A stretch of 56,164 nucleotides of DNA from an uncultured Eubacteriales bacterium (GTDB lineage Bacteria; Bacillota; Clostridia; Oscillospirales; CAG-272). Below the pieces are notes generated by a model that saw only the letters and a list, made by a program, of their open reading frames with translations, ran no database searches and was not told the origin of the DNA. The stretch covers positions 1-56,164 of the forward strand of contig CAKSVM010000008.1 of assembly GCA_934503195.1 (NCBI GenBank), given 5' to 3'. A program made the position numbers and the translations under genes. The stretch's first letter is position 1; every line of letters begins with the position of its first letter. This document shows, one piece after another, positions 25,725 to 35,017 of this stretch.

Positions 25725-26600
25725 TCAAAAAGCCTTCTCAAACAGCCACGAAATCGACGCCGAAAGCCAGCCCTCGGCACAGGTTCCGGTCGCGAGTCCG
25801 ACGCCGTGGCCGACGTTTTCAAAGCCGAAAATCGTCGTCTGAACCCCGGCATTTCTGAGCGCGGAATAGTACGGAACCGCGTTGAACTCAGGCGGAACCG
25901 CGCGGTCGGCCGTGCCGTACCAGAGGAAGGTCGGCGGCGTTTTTTCGTTCACGCGCGGCGGGAGCGTGAAGCGGTCGTCGAGGAATTTCCTCGTCTCGTC
26001 AGATTCGCGCGCCGAAAAGATCGGCGAGAGCGTCGGAAACGCGCCTTCTTTGAACGTCGTACACGGATATCCCGCGACGACCGCGTCGGGAATCGACGAA
26101 AATCCGTCCGGAATCGAGTCGAATTCTGAAATCCCCTGCGAAACGGCGAGCGCGAGATGCCCTCCGGCCGAAAATCCGAACGAAACGACCTTTTTGTCGG
26201 AAAGTCCATGCTCCGCCGCGTATTTCCGGACGTATTTCACGCCCTCGGCACCGTCCTGAAGGATCGCTTTATAATTGTAGCTCGACTCAGGCTTCTCGCG
26301 GTCGCCCGTCCGGTAGCAGAGGACGAAAGCCGTGATCCCGCGGCGGTTCATTTCCTCGGCGATTCTGACCGCCGCGCCGTTCGAGCAGGCGAAATATCCG
26401 CCGCCCGGGTAAATCAGTGCGAGGAATCTCGGATTTTCGACCTCAAACTTCATTATGTACGGCTTTTTATCGATCTGACCGCCCCTGAAATCGGTCGAAT
26501 AGGTCGTTTTCTGAGCAGAAAACTCAGGATTTTCAAATGGAATCTCCCGCCCGCCGTAGAGCGGCAGAAATTCGTATTTTGCAGATTCAGCTTCTGACAT
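25725..26600 (-). CDS. Alpha/beta hydrolase (BD-FAE/acetyl-esterase-like)
   Basis: The product is 291 residues from ATG 26600. It has an oxyanion-hole segment IYPGGGYFACSNG (equivalent to HGGG in hormone-sensitive-lipase-type esterases), nucleophile elbow GFSAGG, Asp in GTADRAVPPE and His in VGHGVGLATG. Such enzymes often remove acetyl or feruloyl groups from plant polysaccharides, which fits the neighbouring glycosidase genes, but the true substrate is not shown. No signal peptide. A consensus promoter lies directly upstream, so the gene has its own transcript. The ATG follows GGAGTACGCC. Longer readings to 26729 run through that promoter and are rejected. Confidence 0.85.
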   Translation of the reverse strand: MSEAESAKYEFLPLYGGREIPFENPEFSAQKTTYSTDFRGGQIDKKPYIMKFEVENPRFLALIYPGGGYFACSNGAAVRIAEEMNRRGITAFVLCYRTGDREKPESSYNYKAILQDGAEGVKYVRKYAAEHGLSDKKVVSFGFSAGGHLALAVSQGISEFDSIPDGFSSIPDAVVAGYPCTTFKEGAFPTLSPIFSARESDETRKFLDDRFTLPPRVNEKTPPTFLWYGTADRAVPPEFNAVPYYSALRNAGVQTTIFGFENVGHGVGLATGTCAEGWLSASISWLFEKAF

Positions 26601-26622
26601 GGCGTACTCCGTTTTTTTGTTT

Positions 26623-26651
26623 ATTATACCACAGAAATCCGGATTTGTCAA
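26623..26651 (-). promoter_or_regulatory. Consensus promoter of the alpha/beta hydrolase gene
   Basis: On the minus strand TTGACA (26651-26646), a 17-base spacer ending TGTGG, and TATAAT (26628-26623). The spacer contains the palindrome AAATCCGGATTT. The -35 overlaps the stop codon of cwlD (26648-26650). Confidence 0.9.
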
Positions 26652-27364
26652 GTCAAAAAGTCGCAGATTCCGGCGAAAATCACCAAAGCGAGCTTCATCT
26701 GGTACTCCTCGGTCGAAAGCAGGCGGCATTCGTCAGGATTCGACAGAAATCCGCATTCGACCAGCACCGCCGGGACGTTCAGCCGATCAAGGACGAAGAT
26801 CGCCGACCCGGCTTTCTTGATCTCGCGCGAATTCTGCGGGTCAAGGAAGGTCTTCGCGTAGGTCTGGACGAGCGCGGCGAGCGACTGACTCAATTCGTCA
26901 TTTTTAGAATACCACACCTGAAGCCCCGAATAACGTTTGTCCGGGAAATTATTCATGTGGACGCTGACGAAAACCGCGTTTTCGGTCGATTCGGCGAGCG
27001 CGACGCGGTTCTTCAGGTCGTGCATCTTGCGTTTTTTCTTTATCGAATCGTCGACGAGAAGCCGATCGTCGTCGCGCGTCATCACAAAATCGATCCCTGA
27101 CGCGTCGCAGAGCGCGGCGAGCTTCTTCGCGACGGCGAGATTGACGTCCTTTTCGAGGATCCCCGACGCCGAAACCGCGCCGCCGTCGATTCCGCCGTGT
27201 CCCGCGTCGATCACGACCGTGTAATGCTTTTCACTTGTCGTGGAAACTTCGAGCGGCGTGTCCGACATGAAGCGCGCTAAAAGCACTTCCCCCGCGCAAA
27301 GCGCGCATAATACCGTCATTATCGCCAAGAATCCGATGAGCGAGCCTCTTTTTTTCTCCATCAT
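26648..27364 (-). CDS. cwlD: N-acetylmuramoyl-L-alanine amidase CwlD type
   Basis: This 238-residue protein has one N-terminal membrane helix or signal anchor (about residues 9-30) and a single Amidase_3 domain. Zinc ligands are visible: His56 in DAGHGG, Glu71 in ILEKDVNLA and His in VSVHMN, with the catalytic Glu in LVECGFLSN. It cleaves the bond between muramic acid and the stem peptide. The length and lone catalytic domain match CwlD, which in spore formers helps make cortex muramic delta-lactam. The symbol is by this resemblance. The gene is divergent from the GHL10-amidase fusion 177 bases away. AAAGGAGGATTTGA precedes the ATG. Confidence 0.88.
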   Translation of the reverse strand: MMEKKRGSLIGFLAIMTVLCALCAGEVLLARFMSDTPLEVSTTSEKHYTVVIDAGHGGIDGGAVSASGILEKDVNLAVAKKLAALCDASGIDFVMTRDDDRLLVDDSIKKKRKMHDLKNRVALAESTENAVFVSVHMNNFPDKRYSGLQVWYSKNDELSQSLAALVQTYAKTFLDPQNSREIKKAGSAIFVLDRLNVPAVLVECGFLSNPDECRLLSTEEYQMKLALVIFAGICDFLT

Positions 27365-27480
27365 TCAAATCCTCCTTTTGTACCAATGATTATTCGCCGC
27401 CGCGAAAAATTATACTCCGCGATGAATGAAAGCCCGTCCGGCTGGAATAAAATGTTATAGAAAAATTTCACGATTACCTA

Positions 27481-27509
27481 TTGCAAAATCCGTCGGATTT
27501 TGGTATAAT
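27481..27509 (+). promoter_or_regulatory. Promoter of the GHL10-amidase gene with a palindrome in its spacer
   Basis: TTGCAA (27481-27486), a 17-base spacer and TATAAT (27504-27509). CAAAATCC-GTC-GGATTTTG (27484-27502) is a perfect inverted repeat that overlaps the -35 and fills the spacer, a typical place for a repressor operator. Confidence 0.75.
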
Positions 27510-27541
27510 AGAAGAAGATAAAAACAGAAAGGATTCAAGCC

Positions 27542-30500
27542 ATGAGTGAAGCAAACATCAGCGAGCCCCCGGTTCGCCACAAAAAGCACAGAATTCTCCC
27601 GCTCGCGATCGCCGCGCTGTCGGGATTCATGCTCGCCGCGGTCCTCGGCGGCCTCGCCTTCTGGCTCGTGTTGAATAAAAATTCCGAAAAACCGACCGGA
27701 ACGCCGCCCGAGCCGTCCGAATCGGCGTCGGTCGGCGTCGACACGTCGAAGGAGGACGCCGGATCCGAGCCGCACGACTCGATCCGCAACCCCGATTCCG
27801 AGGTGCGCGGAGTTTACATCGCGACGGTTACGAACATAAATTATCCTTCCAAGCCGGGACTTTCGGTCGACGAGCAGAAATCCGAGCTCGACGACATCGT
27901 AAAAACGACCTTCGAGGCGAATCTCAACGCGATTTATTTTCAGGTCCGCCCGACGTCCGACGCGCTCTACAAGTCTGAAATCTTCCCGTCCAGCTACTTT
28001 CTGACCGGGAAACAGGGCGAAAAGCTCGAATTTGACCCGCTCGAATACCTCGTGAAGATCGCGCACGAAAAGGGGATCAAGGTTCACGCATGGGTCAATC
28101 CGCTCCGGGTCACGACAGGAACGGCGTCAAAGCCCCAGACCGACCCGAAAGCCCTCGCCGGGTCAAATCCCGCGCGGCTCCACCCCGAGTACACGGTCGC
28201 GTACGCCGACGGCCGGCTCTACTACAACCCCGGAATCCCCGAGGTGCGTCAGCTCGTCGCCGACGGAGTGGCCGAAATTGTCAGGAACTACGCGGTTGAC
28301 GGCGTGATTTTCGACGATTATTTCTATCCGTATCCGACAACCGTCAAGCAAAACGGCAAAACCGTCTCCGCGACCTTCGACGACGCGGCCGAATATGAGA
28401 AATCCGGCGGCGGAAAGTCGCTCGACGACTGGCGAAGATCGAACATCAACTCGCTGATCGAGGCCTCGTACGACGCCGTGAAATCGATCCGCTCCGACTG
28501 CGAATTCGGCGTCGCGCCCTTCGGAATCTGGCAGAACGACGACGGCAAAAACGGCGGCTCGGCGACATCCGGCTTCGAATCCTACAAATCGATCTACTGC
28601 GACCCGGTCGCGTGGGTCGAGGGCGGCTACGTCGACTACCTCGCGCCGCAGATTTACTGGCGATTCTCGACGTCCGCCGCGAAATACGACGTCCTCGTCC
28701 GCTGGTGGAACACGCTTCTCGACGGGACGGATGTGGATCTTCTGATCAGCCACGGCGTCTACAACTACGAAACGTGGGATTCGCCGTCCGACGAGCTCCG
28801 GAATCAGATCGAGTTCGCCCGCGCGGAGGTGGCGTACAAGGGTTCCCTGCTCTACGGCTACGCCGCGCTGAAAAATAATTCCGAGGGGCTTTTTGACGAG
28901 ACGAAACAGGTTTTCTCGGAGGAGATAATTTACACGTCGACCGAATCGAATGGCCGCGATCTGATCCTCTCGATCCCCTACGACAACAGCTACATCGACG
29001 GCAAAGGCGCGTTCCTCCTCGGCACCTCCGACCCGTCCGAGCCGCTCTACATCGACGGAACCAAGGTCGGACGCACGAAAAGCGGATATTTTTCGCTCTA
29101 CCTGCCGCTTTCAAAGAGCAAAAACACCTTCACGTTCAGCCACAAAGGCAAAGAAACGGTTTACACGCTTAACCGCGGCACACCGCCGACCTCGACGGTG
29201 ATAAAATACGCGACGCTCGACAGCTTCAGAATCACCGCCGTCACGCCCTCGACAGGTTGGTTCGGGACGACGAACAAGCTCAGCGTCAGCGTCACCGCGC
29301 CGTCAGGAGCGAAAGTGACTGCCGAAATCGGCGGAAAAACCTTCACGCTCAGCCCGACCCTCTACCCACCCGCGCAGTCGACCTACATGAAGGAGGTCTA
29401 CACCGGCACGGTGACGCTGACAAGCCCCGCGTCGGGCATCGAATCGCTCGGAAAAATCAAATTCAAGGCGACCAAGGGCTCCGAATCGGCGTCGGCCGAG
29501 TCGGGCGAGATCCGGATCGGCGCGGCGGGAAGCTCGATTCCCGTCGAGGTCAGAACGGTCGACACCGAGATGAAAATCCAGACGAACAGCTGGTACTACG
29601 ACGACTATTCGCCGCAGTCGCCCGGCATGACCGACAACGCGGTTTCGCTCTCGAACGGATGGTACAAGCTCCGCTGCGGAGGCTATATCGCCGAAAAAGA
29701 TCTCGTTGAAACCGGAAAAAGTCAGGTGGGATGGGCATCCGTGACGAACGCGGTCATCGAGACCGACTCCGGCGCGACCTACATAAAATTCGATTCGGAC
29801 ATAAACGTTCCGCTCAACTGCTACGTCGAAAACGGCGAGTTCGTTCTGACGCTCTACAACATGAACACGTCGGCCGCGCCGAAGCTCGAATACCATAAAA
29901 ATCCGATTTTCGAGTCGCTCAGACAGGAAAAAAGCGCGCGCCCCTACGCCTACAAGTATTTTTTCAAGCTCTACGACATTGAAAATTTCTACGGCTTCGA
30001 CTATTACTACGAGGACGGGAAAATCGTTGTGAAGCTTAAGAATCCGACGAAGCTCCCCGACTCCGAAACTCCGCTCGAGGGCAAAACGATCGTCCTTGAC
30101 GCCGGACACGGCGGCAAAAATCCCGGCGCGTTAGGTCCGCTCGGCGCGGCTGAGGGCGCGATGAACGAGTCGGATTTCAATCTTGAAATCGTGATGGCGG
30201 CTCTTCCGAAGCTCGAAAAGCTCGGCGCGACGGTGATTCTGACCCGCGACCGCGAGACGCCGAACGACGTTCCGGTTCTCGAACGTGTGCAGGAGCTGAT
30301 CGACGTCTCGCCCGACCTCTGCGTCTCGGTTCACCAGAACTCGATGCCGTACACGACAGATGTAACGAAAGTTCACGGACTCGTCGGGCTTTACTGGTCG
30401 GACTCGGGCTATATGCTGACGAGCGTGATGGGCGAAACGATGTCTTCCGCGCTGAACAAAATGAATCGTTCGCCTACAAAACAACGTCTCGCGCTTGTCC

Positions 30501-30661
30501 GGAACCCGAAATTCCCGTCGACGCTCGTCGAAGTCTGCTTCATCACAAATGTCGAGGAGTACGAAAAAATGATGCAGCCCGACTCGATTGAGAAAATTTC
30601 CGACTCGATTGCTACGGGAATCCTCAATTACTATGCTGCGCAGGAAAAATACCTAGACTAA
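27542..30661 (+). CDS. Membrane-anchored GHL10 glycosidase-like and N-acetylmuramoyl-L-alanine amidase fusion
   Basis: This 1039-residue protein starts with a cytoplasmic tail and a membrane helix (about 21-43), then a Pro/Ser/Glu-rich linker. A GHL10 (PF02638-like) TIM barrel spans about 87-400, with RGVYIATVTNINYPSKPGL, IYFQVRPTSDALYKSE and GVIFDDYFYP. About 450 beta-rich residues follow. The C-terminal Amidase_3 domain (about 845-1039) has His856 in DAGHGG, Glu876, His931 in SVHQN and catalytic Glu997 in LVEVCFITN. One protein could thus cut both glycan and peptide links of cell wall; GHL10 activity itself is unproven. It is divergent from cwlD, has its own promoter and ends at a perfect terminator. 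Confidence 0.87.
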   Translation: MSEANISEPPVRHKKHRILPLAIAALSGFMLAAVLGGLAFWLVLNKNSEKPTGTPPEPSESASVGVDTSKEDAGSEPHDSIRNPDSEVRGVYIATVTNINYPSKPGLSVDEQKSELDDIVKTTFEANLNAIYFQVRPTSDALYKSEIFPSSYFLTGKQGEKLEFDPLEYLVKIAHEKGIKVHAWVNPLRVTTGTASKPQTDPKALAGSNPARLHPEYTVAYADGRLYYNPGIPEVRQLVADGVAEIVRNYAVDGVIFDDYFYPYPTTVKQNGKTVSATFDDAAEYEKSGGGKSLDDWRRSNINSLIEASYDAVKSIRSDCEFGVAPFGIWQNDDGKNGGSATSGFESYKSIYCDPVAWVEGGYVDYLAPQIYWRFSTSAAKYDVLVRWWNTLLDGTDVDLLISHGVYNYETWDSPSDELRNQIEFARAEVAYKGSLLYGYAALKNNSEGLFDETKQVFSEEIIYTSTESNGRDLILSIPYDNSYIDGKGAFLLGTSDPSEPLYIDGTKVGRTKSGYFSLYLPLSKSKNTFTFSHKGKETVYTLNRGTPPTSTVIKYATLDSFRITAVTPSTGWFGTTNKLSVSVTAPSGAKVTAEIGGKTFTLSPTLYPPAQSTYMKEVYTGTVTLTSPASGIESLGKIKFKATKGSESASAESGEIRIGAAGSSIPVEVRTVDTEMKIQTNSWYYDDYSPQSPGMTDNAVSLSNGWYKLRCGGYIAEKDLVETGKSQVGWASVTNAVIETDSGATYIKFDSDINVPLNCYVENGEFVLTLYNMNTSAAPKLEYHKNPIFESLRQEKSARPYAYKYFFKLYDIENFYGFDYYYEDGKIVVKLKNPTKLPDSETPLEGKTIVLDAGHGGKNPGALGPLGAAEGAMNESDFNLEIVMAALPKLEKLGATVILTRDRETPNDVPVLERVQELIDVSPDLCVSVHQNSMPYTTDVTKVHGLVGLYWSDSGYMLTSVMGETMSSALNKMNRSPTKQRLALVRNPKFPSTLVEVCFITNVEEYEKMMQPDSIEKISDSIATGILNYYAAQEKYLD

Positions 30662-30662
30662 C

Positions 30663-30696
30663 AAAAAAATCCGCACAAATTTGTGCGGATTTTTTT
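30663..30696 (+). terminator. Perfect-palindrome terminator after the amidase fusion
   Basis: A 34-base perfect palindrome with A7/T7 ends and the core ATCCGCACAAATTTGTGCGG. It begins right after the stop codon and separates the amidase gene from the ECF sigma operon. Confidence 0.93.
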
Positions 30697-30762
30697 GAAA
30701 CCGCGGCAGATCGGCGAAAAAAACGTGTCTTATTGGTTGAAGGGACACAGGAGGTGACGCCT

Positions 30763-31290
30763 TTGGACGACTCGATGATCATTTCGCTCCTCTTTGAGCG
30801 CAACGAACGCGGGCTTGCCGAATTCGAAACGAAATACAAAAAGCTCTGCCTGATCGCGGCCGAAAATATCACGCGCGACGCGGGGAGCGCGGAGGAATGC
30901 CATTCGGATCTTCTGCTCCGCCTCTGGAACAGTATTCCGCCAGAGCGGCCGGATTCGCTGAAATTCTACGCGCTGAAAATCATCCGCAACCTCGCGCTGA
31001 ACGTAATCCGGCGCGACAGCGCGAAAAAACGCTCCGCGATTCTTGTCGAACTCGACGACTGCGAGCCGGCCCCGGTCGACGAAAACGAGCTTTCGGGACT
31101 GCTCGACCGATTCCTTGAAACGCTCGACCGAACCGACGCGAAAATTTTCCTTCGCCGCTACATTTACTGCGTCTCAGTGAACGAAATCGCGTCGTCGCTC
31201 GGGACAAAACCGAACCGGATTTCGAAAAATCTCGCGAAAACGCGCGAAAAGCTCCGGAAATTTCTCGCGGAGGAGGGATACACGTTATGA
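30763..31290 (+). CDS. ECF-type RNA polymerase sigma factor
   Basis: The product is 175 residues from TTG 30763. A sigma-2-like region (about 10-85) includes FERNERGLAEFETKYKKLCLIA, DLLLRLWNSIPP and ALKIIRNLALNVIRRDSAKKR. A sigma-4 helix-turn-helix (about 115-170) includes DAKIFLRRYIYCVSVNEIASSL and KNLAKTREKLRKFL. The TTG is chosen because AGGAGGTGACGCC precedes it directly; ATG 30775 is a weaker option. It overlaps the permease gene by ATGA and heads a six-gene operon. No anti-sigma gene with the usual fold is adjacent, so one of the membrane proteins may do that job. Confidence 0.85.
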   Translation: MDDSMIISLLFERNERGLAEFETKYKKLCLIAAENITRDAGSAEECHSDLLLRLWNSIPPERPDSLKFYALKIIRNLALNVIRRDSAKKRSAILVELDDCEPAPVDENELSGLLDRFLETLDRTDAKIFLRRYIYCVSVNEIASSLGTKPNRISKNLAKTREKLRKFLAEEGYTL

Positions 31291-33827
31291 AAAAGTTAAA
31301 TAATAGTTCAGAAAAAGTTTTCAGTTCTCTCGGAAACGTCGACGAAAAGTGGTTCGCGCTCGCGTCCGAGGACTTTTCCCCGGCCGAAAAAGCGAAATTC
31401 ACGGCGAAAGCGAAACGGAAGAACTTCGTGGCGTACGAAATCCAAAAGCTTTTCGGCGTGAAATATCTCTGGATTTTCATGGTAGTCTTCATCCTGATGA
31501 ATTCCGCGATCGCCTTCTACACCGCCGGAAAAACGCCCGCGGCGGCCGAGCCGTCGGCAATGATCGCCGAATTCTTCGCGGAATACGAGGAAAATCCGGC
31601 CGAATTTGACGCGTACTACGCGGAAATTCTGGCCTTCAACGAGGAGCAGAACCGCCTTTTCCAAGACGCGATGGCCGCCGGAAACTACGATTTCACGCCC
31701 GAAACCCTGCCGGACGTCTATTCGACCGACGAAAATTTCCACGACCGCGAGCTTTTCGCGAAGCTCTACAACGCGATAACCGCCGCGTCGGAGTACCCCG
31801 ACGTGATGCAGAGAGTCATCGACCGCGCGTATTCGAATCTTGACGAATTCGCGCAGATGGGCATCGGAAAAGATTCGTTCACCTACAAATATCAGCTCCG
31901 CGTGATAAAACTCTACGAAAATCTGCGCGACAACGTACGAATCGACGTCGGCTACAGCCACGGCTGGAGCGAATATTTCGACTATACAATTGTAAATCTC
32001 TTCATTTTCTTTCTTATTATGATGACCTCTGGTGTAATTTTCACCGAGGAGAAGCAGACCGGGATTCTGCCGATGCTCCGGACGGCGAAAAACGGACGAC
32101 TTCGCACCGCCGCCGCGAAAATAATCGCCTCGACGCTTGTCACGGTTTTCGTGACGCTGACCTTCACCGCGACAACCTTCGCGGTCTTCGGACTCCGGCT
32201 CGGCTATTCGTCGCCCGAAAACGCACTGCAATCGCTCGAAAAATTTACACTTTCGCCATATATGATAAACATCGGCGAATATTTCGCGCTGACGATCGGA
32301 ATAAAACTCGTCGCGTTCAGCGTTTTCTCGCTCCTGATACTCGCGCTCTCGACGGTTTTCTACAATTATATAATGATTTACCTCTGCGGACTCGGGCTTT
32401 TCGGGCTGAATTTCCTATTCACCTCGATGAGCTTTCTTGACAGCGGAAATCCGCTGAAGAATCTGAATCTCGTCGCGCTTTCGTCGGCGACTCCGGTTTT
32501 CGCGCGCTACCGCGCGGTGAATCTCCTCGGAAACGTCGCCGGGTATCTGCCGTTCACACTCGTGACGTCAGCGATTATCTGCGCGGCCGCGGTGATTTTC
32601 ACGCTGATCCGCTTCGACGGCGGACGCGAATTCCGTCCGGTCATCCTCGACAGTCTGCACATAAGACTGCTCGAAGTGAAAGCGAAAATCTCGAAATTTT
32701 TCCGCAATCTCGCTCTCCCGGCGCGCAGACGCCGCTACAGTATGTCGCTCTTCTCCGCTGAAATCTACAAAACGCTGATTTCATCAAGATTTATAATCGT
32801 CGTTCTGCTGATTCTCGGGCTTAAATGCGTCTATTCCGTAAAAAATAACTCGCTGAAATCTTCTTATTCCGACTCGGTTTACAAGGAATACATGACGCGG
32901 CTTGAGGGCGGGCTGACCGACGAAAAGCGCGAATTTCTGCGAAATGAGCGCGAAATGATCGATTCGACGCTCTCAAAACAGACGCTGATGCAGCAGAAAT
33001 ACGTGAATGACGAGATCACGTTCGACGAATATCGAGCGTATCTCTCGGACTACAATTACGCCTACTCGCGCTCGGATCTCCTGAAGCCGATCGAGCATCA
33101 CGCCTATTATCTCGAACAGAAATCGGCCGAAACCGGGATAAACGGCTGGTTCTGCTACGACACTGGCTGGAAAAAACTGTATTCCGGCGACGCGGATCTC
33201 TTCCTCTACACGTCGATACTGCTGCTTTTAACCGGAACCTTCGCGTCGGAATACCTCGCGCGCTCGTCGTCCGGCGGATTTTCGCAGATTCTCCGCGCGA
33301 CGAAAAACGGCCGCGACCGCACATTCTTCGCGAAGCTGATCTCGTCGGGGACGATCGCCGTGACGCTCGCTCTGCTTTTCAACGCGGTCGACCTGATCGT
33401 GATCTTTTCGGGCTGCGAAATGCCGTCGGCGTCCGCGCCGCTGATCTCGATCGAAATTTTCGGCTCGGTGGCGAGCGAAATCACGATCGGCGGCTATCTG
33501 ATCGTCTTCCTCGCGCTGCGGATCGCCGCGTCGCTGATTATGGCGATGCTCGTCTGCGCGCTGTCCGAGCTGCTCTGCCGCTACATTCCGATCCTCGGCT
33601 CGGTCGCGCTGCTGACGCTCCTGCCAGGACTTTTCGCCTACTTCGGACTCGCGGCGGCCGACAAAGTCAGCTTCCTGAACCTCCTCGCGGGAACGCCGAT
33701 CTTCATCGAATCGGCGAAATGCTCGCTCTTCGGAAGCGGCTGGTCGATGCTCGCGCTCTGGATCGCGGCAGCCGGATGCGCCGTCTTCGCGATGCTCGTC
33801 CCGGCGAAAAAGATGTTCGTTAAATAA
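31287..33827 (+). CDS. ABC-2 type transporter permease, internally duplicated
   Basis: This 846-residue membrane protein appears to be two fused ABC-2 permease halves. Half one (about 45-470) and half two (about 490-846) each carry a short cytosolic start, a first helix, a large extracytoplasmic loop and then the same signature: EEKQTGILPMLRTAKNGR in one, SSGGFSQILRATKNGRDRTF in the other. Several helices follow each. A fused pair could form the whole membrane channel with a homodimer of the ATPase at 37439. The start overlaps the sigma stop (ATGA). The first 45 residues are charged and cytosolic. The substrate is unknown. Confidence 0.82.
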   Translation: MKKLNNSSEKVFSSLGNVDEKWFALASEDFSPAEKAKFTAKAKRKNFVAYEIQKLFGVKYLWIFMVVFILMNSAIAFYTAGKTPAAAEPSAMIAEFFAEYEENPAEFDAYYAEILAFNEEQNRLFQDAMAAGNYDFTPETLPDVYSTDENFHDRELFAKLYNAITAASEYPDVMQRVIDRAYSNLDEFAQMGIGKDSFTYKYQLRVIKLYENLRDNVRIDVGYSHGWSEYFDYTIVNLFIFFLIMMTSGVIFTEEKQTGILPMLRTAKNGRLRTAAAKIIASTLVTVFVTLTFTATTFAVFGLRLGYSSPENALQSLEKFTLSPYMINIGEYFALTIGIKLVAFSVFSLLILALSTVFYNYIMIYLCGLGLFGLNFLFTSMSFLDSGNPLKNLNLVALSSATPVFARYRAVNLLGNVAGYLPFTLVTSAIICAAAVIFTLIRFDGGREFRPVILDSLHIRLLEVKAKISKFFRNLALPARRRRYSMSLFSAEIYKTLISSRFIIVVLLILGLKCVYSVKNNSLKSSYSDSVYKEYMTRLEGGLTDEKREFLRNEREMIDSTLSKQTLMQQKYVNDEITFDEYRAYLSDYNYAYSRSDLLKPIEHHAYYLEQKSAETGINGWFCYDTGWKKLYSGDADLFLYTSILLLLTGTFASEYLARSSSGGFSQILRATKNGRDRTFFAKLISSGTIAVTLALLFNAVDLIVIFSGCEMPSASAPLISIEIFGSVASEITIGGYLIVFLALRIAASLIMAMLVCALSELLCRYIPILGSVALLTLLPGLFAYFGLAAADKVSFLNLLAGTPIFIESAKCSLFGSGWSMLALWIAAAGCAVFAMLVPAKKMFVK

Positions 33828-33844
33828 CCGAAAGGAATAATTTC

Positions 33845-35017
33845 ATGAGAAAATTGATCATCGTGCTCCTCTTCACGCTGACGCTGGTCTCCTGCGGCTC
33901 TACAGAGGCAAAAGACCCGTTTTTCGACGATTATTACTTCTTCCTCGGCATCGACCGCGGCGCGCAGACCATCATGAAACTGAACGTCACGACCGGCTCG
34001 ATAACTCCGCTCTGCGACGATCCTTTGTGCGACCACGACGAGAATTGCAAATTCGCGGGCGTGAACGCAGTCAGTACATTGACCGAGACCGGCAACAAGC
34101 TCTATTTCACACGCCGGAACGAGAGCGACACCACGCGCGAGATACTCAGCTACTCCCCCGAGTCGCAGTCGGTCGAGCTGGTCTTCAAGTCCGAGCCGTC
34201 TGGAACCGTCAACGGCGAATTTCTCGGCAGATCGAATTTCTCAATCCGCAACGGATACATCTGGAACCGCCACGAGTCGCCCGACGGAACGAAAAAGTTA
34301 GAGCGCATCGACCTGAAAACCAAGCAGAGCGTCGAGCTTCCCGAATCGGCAAAAATCCCGATGAGCGGTATGTACGAAGGAAAATTCATCTACCCGATTC
34401 TCGACGACGGCGAATATCTGAGTCACGGCTTCGCGCTCGGCGATATCGACGGCAATTTCACGAAAACCTACGCGACCGACAAATATATTCAGGTCGTAGA
34501 GTCGGAGCAGATCGAAAACAGAACTATTCTCTTCGCCTGTCCGTATGAGGAAAACGGAAAATACAACTACGAACGCCAGACGCTCTGGGTCTGCGACCTG
34601 AAAACCGGAGAGCAGAGGCTCATTCACGACGATTTCGGCGACTTCCATTTCGTTCGCGTCGGAAATTACATCTACTATCTGAACTATGTCGACGACCCGG
34701 TCGAGGTCGGATTCGACAGAAATCACAATAAGACAAAGCACAACATGACCGGCGGGAAGATTATGCGGCTTGACATAACAACCGGAGAAGAGACGCTTTT
34801 CATGACATTTGACCACATTTTCTCGGAAACTCCGATTCTGAAGCACGGCAAACTGATTTTCGGCTATTGGGACACTGACTATGAAAACTACACGGTCAGA
34901 GACGATGGACGCGGAAAGGACTGGTATGATTACGAGGTGACGCGAGGCTGGGTAATAATCGACCCCGAAACCAAGCAGTATCTCGACGTCGTGAATACCG
35001 CGGATATTTACAAATGA
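33845..35017 (+). CDS. Lipoprotein with CxDPLCxH motif, paralog 1
   Basis: This 390-residue protein has a lipobox LVSC with lipidated Cys17. Early in the mature part it carries C57-D-D-P-L-C62-D-H64-x3-C68, the motif shared with the next two genes. The rest is a series of beta-rich segments (for example KLYFTRRNE, YIWNRHESPDGT, YIYYLNY, WVIIDPETKQYLDVV) that suggest a beta-propeller of repeated blades. It should sit on the outer face of the membrane. AAAGGAATAATTTC precedes the ATG, 17 bases after the permease. I know of no assigned function; the Cys/His cluster could bind a metal or form disulfides. Confidence 0.8.
   Translation: MRKLIIVLLFTLTLVSCGSTEAKDPFFDDYYFFLGIDRGAQTIMKLNVTTGSITPLCDDPLCDHDENCKFAGVNAVSTLTETGNKLYFTRRNESDTTREILSYSPESQSVELVFKSEPSGTVNGEFLGRSNFSIRNGYIWNRHESPDGTKKLERIDLKTKQSVELPESAKIPMSGMYEGKFIYPILDDGEYLSHGFALGDIDGNFTKTYATDKYIQVVESEQIENRTILFACPYEENGKYNYERQTLWVCDLKTGEQRLIHDDFGDFHFVRVGNYIYYLNYVDDPVEVGFDRNHNKTKHNMTGGKIMRLDITTGEETLFMTFDHIFSETPILKHGKLIFGYWDTDYENYTVRDDGRGKDWYDYEVTRGWVIIDPETKQYLDVVNTADIYK

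Noticed and set aside
30696..30729. TGAAAC and CGTG ahead of the ECF sigma gene as a self-recognised ECF promoter
   Set aside because: The spacing is about 22 bases, longer than the 16-17 usual for ECF promoters, and no second copy was found in the window.
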